Assembly (NCBI GenBank): GCA_028293365.1 | Contig: JAQGOX010000035.1 | Span: forward strand, 1 to 10,892 | Length of the DNA: 10,892 nt | From: Verrucomicrobiales bacterium | GTDB lineage: Bacteria > Verrucomicrobiota > Verrucomicrobiia > Limisphaerales > SXQI01 | Direction of reading: 5' to 3' | In this document: positions 1 through 6,585 of the stretch, one piece after another | Layout: every line of letters starts with the position of its first letter | Numbering within the stretch: position 1 is the stretch's first letter | Translations under genes and position numbers: made by a program | The notes under the pieces: generated by a model | Seen by the model: the letters and a program-made list of their open reading frames with translations, nothing else | The model's database searches: none | Told to the model about the DNA's origin: nothing

Positions 1-84
1 GAGCACGACGATCCCTGCAAGCACAACGAGCGAAAGCAGTTGCAGCTTACGAACCGATTTCCGTAATTGATCAAATATAAGCAT
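1..84 (-). CDS. mrdA: Penicillin-binding protein 2 (MrdA), N-terminal fragment
   Basis: Only the first 28 codons are present and the gene runs off the left edge. The ATG is the complement of 82-84. The residues read MLIFDQLRKSVRK followed by a hydrophobic run (LQLLSLVVLAGIVVL). That is a short basic cytoplasmic tail and the start of a single membrane anchor, as in class B penicillin-binding proteins. PBP2 is the transpeptidase that cross-links lateral wall peptidoglycan in the elongation complex. The identification rests mainly on position: the start lies 3 bp after the mreD stop, and mreBCD-mrdA is a very common order. No catalytic motif is visible in this fragment, so another membrane protein of the cluster (for example RodA) is not excluded. 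No Shine-Dalgarno precedes the start; translational coupling to mreD is likely. Confidence 0.6.
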   Translation of the reverse strand, partial: MLIFDQLRKSVRKLQLLSLVVLAGIVVL

Positions 85-87
85 GGA

Positions 88-636
88 TCAATGCCGGCCC
101 CGGGCAAATTCACGGTCCTGCCTGAAACTCGATTCCACTTCCACCGGATAATGGAGTGCGCCGCTAAGGCGGCCAAAAATCCAAAACCACACCGGCGTTG
201 CCAGGCCACCGCCGAAAGACATGATTACCAGTTGCCACACTGTGCCTGTGCCCAGCAAGGGCTGCTGTCCCATGCCCAATAGAATGAAGATGGCGAGCAC
301 TGGAGCCATCAGGCTGGCCGCGCAGCCGAGGACAAACTGAGCGTACGCATGCTGCCTCAGAAGAAATTCCTGATTTCGAAATACCACCATGCCAATGCAG
401 AGCAATGGTAGAAGACTGGTTCCCAGCGGATTTGCGGAAAGAGAATCGTAAAGTAGTGCTCCAAAAAATGTGATTGAAACGATTGCAACCGGCGGAAAAC
501 TCAACGCCGCGTAAACAATTAATCCTGGTAGCAGATCGACTTGCGCACCCAGGAAGCGGGTCCCCATTAGCATACTTTCGGCAAATACCACCAAATAAAT
601 CGCAACCAGTATGAATGTATATGCGAGCCAGTTCAT
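88..636 (-). CDS. mreD: Rod shape-determining protein MreD
   Basis: This 182-residue, very hydrophobic protein has about five membrane segments (roughly residues 4-20, 34-62, 72-86, 98-122 and 133-156) and a polar C-terminal tail. The size and layout fit MreD, the small inner-membrane partner of MreC in the elongasome. The sequence stretch FFGALLYDSLSANPLGTSLL resembles the family's conserved region, in which a polar loop with D and S/N sits between helices. MreD sequences diverge strongly, so the name depends partly on the position directly after mreC and before a PBP2-like gene. The start is an ATG at 634-636, 34 bp after the mreC stop. No Shine-Dalgarno is visible. The stop is TGA, 3 bp before the next gene, so this is clearly one operon. 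Confidence 0.85.
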   Translation of the reverse strand: MNWLAYTFILVAIYLVVFAESMLMGTRFLGAQVDLLPGLIVYAALSFPPVAIVSITFFGALLYDSLSANPLGTSLLPLLCIGMVVFRNQEFLLRQHAYAQFVLGCAASLMAPVLAIFILLGMGQQPLLGTGTVWQLVIMSFGGGLATPVWFWIFGRLSGALHYPVEVESSFRQDREFARGRH

Positions 637-670
637 GCGATTCTGTGCAAATTTTGCGAGATGGGGTTAT

Positions 671-1477
671 TCATGGCCAAACCACCCAGACGCTATCAAG
701 TTGCCGTAAATTGACTGTCAGCTTCACTCGCGCTTCCACATACAGGCCAAAATCGACGCTGTTTGTGTCGACCACTTCTCCGATGGGAATGCCGCGAGGA
801 AAATAGCCGCCTTCACCACTGGTAATGACCCGATTTCCGGGCCGTACTAAACTATTCCGCGGCACATACGAAAGTTGTACGATGGATTGGTCAAGGATAC
901 TGGACGGCCCCGCGACCAGGACCCCTTTGGCACCCGTTTCCTGGACCTGCGCGGCGACAGGGCATTTAGGGTCTCCGAGCAATAATACCCGGGCGGATCG
1001 ATATCCGACCTGCTCGACACGCCCCACCAGACCATCGGAAGTACGCACAGGCAGATTTGTGATGACGCCATCTTTGCTTCCGAGGTCAATTTGAATCGTG
1101 CGCCACCAGTTAGCCGGATCGCGCATAATCACATTCGCCAGCTTCATCTTGAAGGGAACCTGGCGTTGCCAGCCAAGGGCCTGCCGCAATTGTGCGTTTT
1201 CCAGCCAGACGTTTGTGGTTTGAGAAGCCGCGATTTTAAGCTGTTCATTCTCGAGGTGGAGCCGTTCGACCTCTGCGAGAAGATATTTTTTGGGCACCAG
1301 GGAATTGCCGGTTCGGTCGGCAATTCGATGCGCGGAGTTGGCCAGCCCAAAAAGAGGAAGAAAGAGGCCGCTCAGTCCGAGCTTGATCTGCGCGGTTGTC
1401 CGGCCCGGCAGGTTCAAGAGAACCAGCGTTAACAAAACCACCACGGTAAAGGCAATATAGTATGGCCTTCTTAACAT
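671..1477 (-). CDS. mreC: Rod shape-determining protein MreC
   Basis: This 268-residue bitopic protein has a basic N-terminus (MLRRPYY), one membrane helix at about residues 8-24, and a leucine/glutamate-rich coiled coil at about 61-101 (LLAEVERLHLENEQLKIAA). A periplasmic beta domain follows from about 105, with typical MreC stretches such as VIMRDPANWWRTIQIDLGSKDGV and, near the end, GEGGYFPRGIPIGEVV. MreC links the MreB filament to PBP2 and activates wall synthesis. The length is normal for the family. The gene starts 42 bp after the mreB stop, and the spacer contains a 7-bp inverted repeat. Only a weak GAGTGA precedes the ATG. The stop is TGA at 671-673. Confidence 0.93.
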   Translation of the reverse strand: MLRRPYYIAFTVVVLLTLVLLNLPGRTTAQIKLGLSGLFLPLFGLANSAHRIADRTGNSLVPKKYLLAEVERLHLENEQLKIAASQTTNVWLENAQLRQALGWQRQVPFKMKLANVIMRDPANWWRTIQIDLGSKDGVITNLPVRTSDGLVGRVEQVGYRSARVLLLGDPKCPVAAQVQETGAKGVLVAGPSSILDQSIVQLSYVPRNSLVRPGNRVITSGEGGYFPRGIPIGEVVDTNSVDFGLYVEARVKLTVNLRQLDSVWVVWP

Positions 1478-1481
1478 TTCA

Positions 1482-1501
1482 CTCGAATCAAATCATTCGA
1501 G
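1482..1501. repeat. Short inverted repeat between mreB and mreC
   Basis: CTCGAAT (1482-1488) and ATTCGAG (1495-1501) form a perfect 7-bp stem with a 6-nt loop in the 42-bp mreB-mreC spacer. The right end of the stem lies 4 nt upstream of the mreC ATG in the mRNA sense. It has no T-tract, so it is not a classical intrinsic terminator. It could tune the relative expression of mreB and mreC or mask the mreC start, but the stem is short and could be chance. Confidence 0.4.
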
Positions 1502-1519
1502 CGAACGCATTGGAGGAGT

Positions 1520-2548
1520 TTAAGTCCTGCTGGAAGAAGCTACCCGTTTAAGAAACGAAAGTTCCTGTAAAACCCGGCCCGTCCCTTCGGCCACGGCCGT
1601 CAGAGGGTCATCCGCAATATGGACCGGCAACCCAGTGGCTTCAGCCACCAGCCGGTCAATCCCGCGCAAAAGTGCGCCACCGCCTGCCATCACAATGCCA
1701 CGATCCACCAGGTCGGCGGAAAGTTCTGGAGGACAACGCTCCAATGTGATGCGGACCGATTCGAGAATGCTGGACAAAGGTTCTTTTAAAGCTTCGCGTA
1801 TTTCTTCGGAGCGAACCGGTAGAGTCTTGGGCAATCCCGCGCTTAAATCGCGTCCTTTGACCTCCATGGTCAATTCCTGTTCGAGGGAGTATGCCGAGCC
1901 AATCCGGATCTTTATTTCTTCCGCTGTGCGTTCGCCAATCATTAAGTTATAGGCACGCTTCATGTAAGCGACGATGGTTTCATCGAATTCGTCCCCGCCC
2001 ACGCGCAAACTCCGGCTGAAAACGATGCCGGCCAGCGATATAATGGCGATCTCACACGTCCCGCCACCAATATCCACAATCATATTGCCCGCCGGTTCAT
2101 GCACCGGCAGACCCACCCCAATGGCCGAGGCCATGGGCTGTTCGATCAAATAAACTTCGCGCGCACCGGCATGGGTAGCCGAATCCTTGACAGCGCGTTT
2201 TTCAACTTCCGTAATGCCGGATGGAACTGCGACAACGACTCGGGGAGCTATGAGTTTGCGATGGTGAACCTTCTGAATGAAATGCCGGAGCATAGCTTCG
2301 GTAATCTCGAAATCGGCGATCACGCCGTCTTTCATAGGCCGAATGGCCACGATATTGCCCGGAGTGCGCCCCAACATTCTTTTGGCCTCTTCTCCGACGG
2401 CTAATACGTTGGTTGTTCCCGCTTGGATGGCAACAACCGAAGGTTCACGCAGCACAATGCCTTGATCTCGCACATAAACGAGAGAATTAGCAGTTCCGAG
2501 GTCGATTCCAATGTCGTTGGAAAACAGGCCTTTCAGTTGTGCAAACAT
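1520..2548 (-). CDS. mreB: Rod shape-determining protein MreB, bacterial actin
   Basis: This complete 342-residue protein belongs to the actin/Hsp70 ATPase fold. The phosphate-1 loop is DIGIDLGTANSLVYV at residues 12-26. The phosphate-2 loop is the MIVDIGGGTCEIAIISL stretch in the middle, and the adenosine loop GGGALLRGID lies near residue 290. The N-terminus MFAQLKGLFS looks like the amphipathic membrane-binding helix seen in many MreBs. One mild variation is Cys after DIGGGT, where Thr is more usual. MreB polymerises under the inner membrane and positions the elongation machinery. It is the first gene of the minus-strand cluster with mreC, mreD and a PBP2-like gene downstream. The ATG at 2546-2548 has no Shine-Dalgarno; the stop is TAA. 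Length and motifs indicate a functional protein. Confidence 0.97.
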   Translation of the reverse strand: MFAQLKGLFSNDIGIDLGTANSLVYVRDQGIVLREPSVVAIQAGTTNVLAVGEEAKRMLGRTPGNIVAIRPMKDGVIADFEITEAMLRHFIQKVHHRKLIAPRVVVAVPSGITEVEKRAVKDSATHAGAREVYLIEQPMASAIGVGLPVHEPAGNMIVDIGGGTCEIAIISLAGIVFSRSLRVGGDEFDETIVAYMKRAYNLMIGERTAEEIKIRIGSAYSLEQELTMEVKGRDLSAGLPKTLPVRSEEIREALKEPLSSILESVRITLERCPPELSADLVDRGIVMAGGGALLRGIDRLVAEATGLPVHIADDPLTAVAEGTGRVLQELSFLKRVASSSRT

Positions 2549-2848
2549 GAAATGTGTCTTAACACACTGTCACTTTAGGGGCGCGCCTCAAAGAAGGTCA
2601 AGTGCATTAACGTTAATCCGAACGGGTGAAGGCCGATCCCCGGATTTTCCACGAAATTCCCGACGAATCCTGCGTCTCTTTGTAATTTCCCCATTCTGCC
2701 GACCGCCAAAAAAGCAACTGCGTGGAAACCAAGGGCCGCGCCGAACTCGACTTTCCTCAAAAAGACTGCCCAGCCCAAAAATGGTGACGGATCCCACTGC
2801 CGCCGAGAAAAACGACCTGCATTACGATTTCCCATTGGTCGACGAAAT
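2549..2848. other. Non-coding interval upstream of mreB
   Basis: These 300 bases hold the candidate mreB promoter and otherwise nothing I can name. Open frames exist on both strands, but they have arginine/proline/serine-rich, low-complexity translations with no recognisable domain and no convincing start. The plus-strand frame that becomes the four-helix-suffix relic is open back to 2630 (after a TGA at 2627-2629). The residues before about position 2849 do not look like the N-terminal four-helix bundle that should precede it. Confidence 0.5.
2572..2601 (-). promoter_or_regulatory. Candidate sigma-70-type promoter of the mre operon
   Basis: Reading the minus strand, TTGACC (complement of 2596-2601) is followed after 18 nt by TAAAGT (complement of 2572-2577). 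The -35 box matches consensus at 5 of 6 positions and the -10 box at 4 of 6. Transcription would begin near 2565, giving a leader of only about 16 nt ahead of the mreB ATG. That leader contains TGTGT-TAAG-ACACA, a small 5-bp hairpin at 2553-2566. The evidence is a hand match in a single sequence. Confidence 0.3.
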
Positions 2849-3025
2849 TTCGAAACCCGGCCCCCTGAAACAGTGGCGAACATCCTCATCTGCCTTATCC
2901 ACCAGACCAACTATCTTCTCGACCAATTGCTTCGCCGATTGGAAAGCGCCTTTGTCCAGGAAGGCGGACTGCGCGAGCGCATGACGCACGCACGACTGGT
3001 AGAAAGAGCAAAACGCAATGGATGA
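2849..3025 (+). pseudogene. Orphan C-terminal relic of a four-helix-bundle suffix-domain protein
   Basis: The frame starting at 2849 encodes FETRPPETVANILICLIHQ, then TNYLLDQLLRRLESAFVQ, EGGLRERMTHARLVERAKR, NG and a TGA at 3023-3025. The pattern (A-N-x-L-x-x-L-I-x-Q-x-x-Y-L-L-D, then x-L-E-x-x-F-x-x-E-G-G-x-x-E-R-x-x-x-A/V-R) is what I know as the suffix domain. It is found at the C-terminus of S23-type four-helix-bundle proteins in Verrucomicrobia, Planctomycetes and Lentisphaerae. The intact proteins carry a helical bundle of roughly 120 residues ahead of it. Here about 57 residues of tail remain, with no bundle in any forward frame upstream. The only local start would be GTG at 2873, inside the domain and without a ribosome-binding site. 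The function of the intact family is not established. I call it a decayed gene, although a short expressed peptide cannot be excluded. Confidence 0.6.
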
Positions 3026-3066
3026 TCTCCAGTTAACCCTCCCCATCCCGGCAGGTTTTCTAAAAT

Positions 3067-4389
3067 TCACCGGCTGACACAAAACAAGTTCTGATCGCCT
3101 CGAATCAGAATGCGGTTGGCCACCGGCACGGGCGTGGCAATAATGCGCTCGCCCATCGGATTTTCACTGAGCAACTCGAATTTGCTTACTACACGCGCGG
3201 CGAAGACAACTCCATCCTCACGCGCTGCGTAAAGAATGCCGTTGGCAATCACTGGTGATGCGAAATAGCTGGATCGGTCCTTGGGAAAGGCGTCGTTCCA
3301 AATCGTCTTTCCGTCGGAGGCGTTGATACAGGCAACTTCGCCTCGATGTCTCAGCAGGTAAATCCGTCCTTTATACGCGGCTGGGCTGGACACAAACACG
3401 CCCATGTCATCGCGCTTCCAGGCGCGGTGCGTCATTGTTACGTCCCCGGTGCCGCCGAGTTTGATTGCATGGAGCTGACCCTGATGTTGATCATCCCTCC
3501 CCACGGGTACGATGGCCAGATTGTCGGAGATTAGAGGTGACGCAATGGAGGGCCAATTCGGTGTGCCTTCCGGATTGAACGCGTCGCACGACCATACCAG
3601 CTTTCCATTGGCGGCATCGTGCGCCGTCAGATGATCCGCACCCCAGACCAGCAAGGCTTTCCGGCCTTGCTCTTCGTAGAGCACAGGCGTGGCGTAACCA
3701 TTGTCGTTCTCGCTGGGGACTTTGTAATTGCGCGGCTGCCGCCAACGCAGTTCGCCACTTGCTTTGTCAAAGCCCGCGATCCACGACTCGCCGCTATGTA
3801 ATCGTGCTATGATCACATGCTCGTCCGTAACGACGGGTGAACTGCCCTGATCCCAGAAGAGTTGTTCGCGACCAAACTGCTGCACCATGTTGGTCTGCCA
3901 CAGCACCTTGCCATCCATTCCGAGGGCGGCGAAATTACCGCTCTTGAAGGCAACATAAATCCGTTGTCCATCTGTGACCGGAGAGGAGTTGCAACTCGAA
4001 CCGAGCGTGCGATGCTTCGGCGCTGTCTCCGCGCCGAGTGCGGTTTGCCATAGTCGTTTGCCCGCAAAATCGAACGCCAGCACCGCGTCCTGTCCTTCGA
4101 CTGGCGCCGTCAGGTAAATCCGCTCCTTCCAAACGATCGGGGTCGAAGACCCCTTGCCGGGCAACCGCGCGCTCCAGGCGACATTCGTCCGGTCCCATTT
4201 CACTGGGTAATCTCCAATCGAAGTACTGCCGTTGCCGTTCGGCCCCCGCCAGTTTGACCAATCCTCGTCGTCTCCCTTTGACGACGCAACGACACAAAGT
4301 GCGCTGGCAACCAACATTAATCTCAGGCTGCACTTTCCCCAATATCTCGGACAGGTGAACGGTCGCATGTCACCCCATTTCTGGCCCAA
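3067..4389 (-). CDS. Secreted PQQ-like beta-propeller repeat protein
   Basis: This 440-residue protein starts with a basic stretch, a hydrophobic segment (LRLMLVASALCVVASS) and a likely cleavage region before GDDEDW, which indicates export by Sec. The mature part opens with DWSNWRGPNGNG, the usual entry motif of planctomycete and verrucomicrobial propellers of this type. At least five tryptophan-docking blades follow: GKRLWQTAL, GKVLWQTNM, GELRWRQPR, GKLVWSCDA and GKTIWNDAF. The fold resembles BamB and the quinoprotein dehydrogenases. I see nothing that shows bound PQQ or catalysis, so a scaffold or binding role is equally possible. Start choice: TTG at 4387-4389 has AGGAG about 5 nt upstream, while ATG at 4366-4368 (eight codons in) has only GGGGTG close by. 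Either leaves the signal peptide intact. The gene stands alone and ends in TGA. Confidence 0.85.
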   Translation of the reverse strand: MGQKWGDMRPFTCPRYWGKCSLRLMLVASALCVVASSKGDDEDWSNWRGPNGNGSTSIGDYPVKWDRTNVAWSARLPGKGSSTPIVWKERIYLTAPVEGQDAVLAFDFAGKRLWQTALGAETAPKHRTLGSSCNSSPVTDGQRIYVAFKSGNFAALGMDGKVLWQTNMVQQFGREQLFWDQGSSPVVTDEHVIIARLHSGESWIAGFDKASGELRWRQPRNYKVPSENDNGYATPVLYEEQGRKALLVWGADHLTAHDAANGKLVWSCDAFNPEGTPNWPSIASPLISDNLAIVPVGRDDQHQGQLHAIKLGGTGDVTMTHRAWKRDDMGVFVSSPAAYKGRIYLLRHRGEVACINASDGKTIWNDAFPKDRSSYFASPVIANGILYAAREDGVVFAARVVSKFELLSENPMGERIIATPVPVANRILIRGDQNLFCVSR

Positions 4390-4669
4390 CTCCTCTCCTG
4401 CGTCGAGGATGTAAATTACTTTTGGCGCACCAGAAAAAGTAAGATATACGGAAGGAATTCCGGGGTGACTTCCTTCGTCAACTTTGTTGTCAATACAACC
4501 TTCATTTATTGATTGCTTTCGTAACGATGGAGCAGGAACGCTGGGTTCTCCTACTCCACGTTCATTCTTTAGGCTGCTAATCGTTCCTTCACGTCTTTCA
4601 ATAGCTCCACTTGCGACCTCATATTCCTTTCAATTTGACGTAAATCTCAAGTTGGCCTTGACTCTATGC
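4390..4669. other. Divergent intergenic region between beta-propeller and prepilin genes
   Basis: These 280 bp must hold the promoters of two divergent genes. The plus-strand prepilin frame is open through 4484-4669, but the translation there (serine/proline-rich, no family match) sits upstream of the prepilin leader, so I treat it as non-coding. Two short inverted repeats are visible: one at 4451-4476 (listed separately), and GTTGT-CAAT-ACAAC at 4486-4499. A TTGACG at 4635-4640 could be a -35 box for the prepilin gene, but no good -10 follows at the proper spacing. Confidence 0.45.
4451..4476. repeat. Inverted repeat, possible operator in divergent region
   Basis: GAAGGAA (4451-4457) and TTCCTTC (4470-4476) are perfect 7-bp arms separated by 12 nt. 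The arm spacing (centre to centre 19 bp, close to two helical turns) suits a dimeric regulator bound to one face of the DNA. It lies about 62 bp upstream of the propeller start and about 190 bp upstream of the prepilin start. No known operator consensus is recognised. Confidence 0.35.
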
Positions 4670-5410
4670 ATGCACCCTTTACGCCGTTCGAGGGGGTTTA
4701 CCTTAATCGAATTGCTGGTCGTAATCGCGATCATCGCTATTCTCGCCAGCCTGTTACTTCCAGCCGTGGGGCGGGCCAAAGAGAAAGCGCACTCGATTCA
4801 GTGCGTCAATAACAGCCGCCAGATCGGCATGGCATTCCTGCTGTATGCCGAAGACAACGCACAACATTTGCCCGACCTGTATACGAAAGCATGGACCGGA
4901 AATAACGTCGAAGCGGGTGGCGACTGGTGGTTTCAAAGTCTTTCCAAAGGCCGTTACCTGACCGCGAATAGTGTTTCAAACAACGTCTGGCATTGCCCGG
5001 CAGTGCGAGATAAAGACATTCAAACGGTCTTCGGGGCGCGCTGGGAAGGATACGGTCCCGTCGAAAGCACCATCATTCGCTATGGGTTTTCATCGCCGGC
5101 TGGGCAGGGAAAACTCGGCAGTCGAAGTTTGAATGAAATTCGCCGGCCGACGGAACTTTGGCTTATGGGCGATACTGGCATCCCGAAAAATCCTGCAAAG
5201 GTCCCAAGCGGCGGTTATCTGACTGAAATTGTCACCTTCCCGCCCGATCCAGTGAGCGGTTGGACCCTTTGGCAGCCGCAAAAGCAACCTGCCTGTCGTC
5301 ACAATCAGAGGGGCAATGTGACCATGGTGGACGGGCACGTCGAAACCTGGCGCTATGCCGATTTCCGCACCAACAAGAATAATATTTTTGGGGTGAATAA
5401 CCAGTTGTAA
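4670..5410 (+). CDS. Type II secretion/prepilin-like protein with H-X9-DG C-terminus
   Basis: With the ATG at 4670 the product is 246 residues. The N-terminus is a short basic leader (MHPLRRSRG), then FTLIELLVVIAIIAILASLL. This is a textbook class III prepilin signal, cut after G by PilD-type peptidase, with E5 of the mature protein present. It is followed by RAKEKAHSIQCVNNSRQIGM and LYAEDN. Near the C-terminus the stretch HNQRGNVTMVDGHVE contains the H-X9-DG motif. This architecture is found in many copies per genome in Planctomycetes and Verrucomicrobia. The proteins are usually annotated as prepilin N-terminal cleavage/methylation proteins of unknown role. Soluble-domain cysteines (CPAV, PACRHN) could form a disulfide. 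The in-frame extension back to a TTG at 4484 is rejected because it would bury the leader. No Shine-Dalgarno is visible and no assembly genes lie nearby. Confidence 0.88.
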   Translation: MHPLRRSRGFTLIELLVVIAIIAILASLLLPAVGRAKEKAHSIQCVNNSRQIGMAFLLYAEDNAQHLPDLYTKAWTGNNVEAGGDWWFQSLSKGRYLTANSVSNNVWHCPAVRDKDIQTVFGARWEGYGPVESTIIRYGFSSPAGQGKLGSRSLNEIRRPTELWLMGDTGIPKNPAKVPSGGYLTEIVTFPPDPVSGWTLWQPQKQPACRHNQRGNVTMVDGHVETWRYADFRTNKNNIFGVNNQL

Positions 5411-5505
5411 ATCTCGCAACGGCGCGTCCTTTTACGCCGGCCAACCTCTGCCTCCTTGAAAACTTCTTTGTTTGGAGGAGATTGCCAGAGGAAGCGGAGG
5501 AACCT

Positions 5506-5697
5506 ATGCGTAAAAAGATAACCAAAGCACAGGAGGCACACGTGCAGCATTTCGACGAACCGGGCGTCACTGATCCCGAACCGATTCTGCAGAAGGAGCT
5601 CGACCCTGTTACCGAACGTATGAAAGGGGAGCGAGCCGAATCGAAGAATATCGCGGGTCTCCCACTTGATAACAAAGGCCGGCCCCTTCGATTTTAG
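5506..5697 (+). CDS. Small charged hypothetical protein (63 aa)
   Basis: I do not recognise a family. The product begins MRKKITKAQEAHVQHFDEP, is rich in K, E, R, D and P, has no membrane segment or cysteine, and ends NKGRPLRF. The ATG at 5506 is preceded by GGAGG with a 5-nt spacer, one of the few strong Shine-Dalgarno sequences in the window, and that is the main support for a real gene. A TTG eight codons upstream (5482), also behind GGAGG, is an alternative start. It lies 95 bp downstream of the prepilin gene and ends 13 bp from the stop of thiD on the other strand. The composition suggests a small, partly disordered cytoplasmic protein; no function is proposed. Confidence 0.6.
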   Translation: MRKKITKAQEAHVQHFDEPGVTDPEPILQKELDPVTERMKGERAESKNIAGLPLDNKGRPLRF

Positions 5698-5710
5698 GAA
5701 TCTCGCCGGA

Positions 5711-6514
5711 TTATTCAGGGAAGTGGTTTAAAAGAACATGCTTGTTCGATACAAGATGCTGCGAAATGGCCTGAGTGATGTATTCCTTCGCAAGCTGCAC
5801 CGCATAGGATAGATCGCAACCAAGCGCGGCATATCCCGCGATCGCTGCCGCGTAGGTGCATCCGGCGCCATGTAGTTTTCCGACCTGCAACCGTGGAGCC
5901 TGCAACAGAAGTTCGGTCTTCCCGTCAAAATAAATATCCAAAGATTCGGGACTCTTCTTCAAATGGCCCCCTTTAATCAGGGCCGCGCAGCCGTACGTCT
6001 CGAATAACTTCCGGGCCGCGATCCGCATCTCAGCGATTGAGCTTACGCCCATGCCCGTCAGCATTTCTGCCTCAGCCAGATTCGGAGTAACGAGTGAAGC
6101 TGCAGGCAGGAGCAGAGTTTGGATAGTTTTCAAAACGCCTGCTTTCAGAAGTGTCGCGCCGCTGGTTGAAATCGCAACTGGGTCGGCAATTCGAAGCACT
6201 GAGCCTTTGGCAAGCCGGCTGAATTCAGATGCCACGATCTCAACAATCTCCACCGTATAAAGCATCCCGCTCTTTACACCCCCGAGCCGAAATGCCTTTG
6301 TGACCGCCTTGATCTGATCTCGCAAGATGTTGGCTTCGATTGGCTGGATCGACAGGACACTTTTCGGATTTTGGGCTGTGATCGCCGTGACGGCGCTCGT
6401 CCCATGAACCCCCAGCGCGGCAAAGGTCTTCAGGTCAGCTTGAATGCCCGCGCCACCGCCGCTGTCGGATCCTGCGATGGTGAGAGCTGTTGGAACTTCG
6501 CTATGTTTAGACAC
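5711..6514 (-). CDS. thiD: Hydroxymethylpyrimidine / phosphomethylpyrimidine kinase ThiD
   Basis: This ribokinase-fold kinase phosphorylates HMP and then HMP-P, supplying the pyrimidine half of thiamine. From the chosen GTG start there are 267 residues. The N-terminal signature TIAGSDSGGGAGIQADLKT binds the pyrimidine. GVKSGML is the typical middle motif and DPVAISTSGATLL the family's DPV motif. LHGAGCTYAAAIA is the anion-hole/active-site loop, with the catalytic cysteine at residue 219. The usual GTGCT reads GAGCT here. Length is normal and there is no ThiE fusion. Start choice: GTG at 6512-6514 (VSKHSEVPTALTIAGSD) places the first motif where homologues have it; TTG at 6539-6541 would add nine residues. 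Neither has a Shine-Dalgarno. No other thi gene is in the window. The gene is divergent from polX, with an AT-rich block (about 6548-6559) between them. Confidence 0.92.
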   Translation of the reverse strand: MSKHSEVPTALTIAGSDSGGGAGIQADLKTFAALGVHGTSAVTAITAQNPKSVLSIQPIEANILRDQIKAVTKAFRLGGVKSGMLYTVEIVEIVASEFSRLAKGSVLRIADPVAISTSGATLLKAGVLKTIQTLLLPAASLVTPNLAEAEMLTGMGVSSIAEMRIAARKLFETYGCAALIKGGHLKKSPESLDIYFDGKTELLLQAPRLQVGKLHGAGCTYAAAIAGYAALGCDLSYAVQLAKEYITQAISQHLVSNKHVLLNHFPE

Positions 6515-6585
6515 GGCCCGATCGTAGGGGCGAATTCCCAAACGTTCTATTTTAAAAATTGCCCGCCATCATTTATGCTTTGCGA

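Noticed and set aside
2575..2910. Minus-strand 111-residue frame upstream of mreB
   Set aside because: It runs antisense to the four-helix-suffix relic, has no recognisable domain and would overlap the mreB promoter region.
3491..4358. Several open frames opposite or overlapping the beta-propeller gene
   Set aside because: They are shadows of a well-supported propeller gene, arginine/proline-rich and without domain features.
4484..4669. N-terminal extension of the prepilin frame
   Set aside because: It would place about 62 residues ahead of the prepilin leader, which must sit at the very N-terminus for peptidase processing. The translation has no family features.
5417..5436. CGGCG / CGCCG hairpin after the prepilin gene as a terminator
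   Set aside because: The stem is only 5 bp with a 10-nt loop, and the T-run lies in the loop rather than after the stem.
5232..5675. Minus-strand 147-residue frame across the prepilin end and the small ORF
   Set aside because: It is antisense to a clear prepilin gene, and its translation is serine/arginine-rich with no domain.
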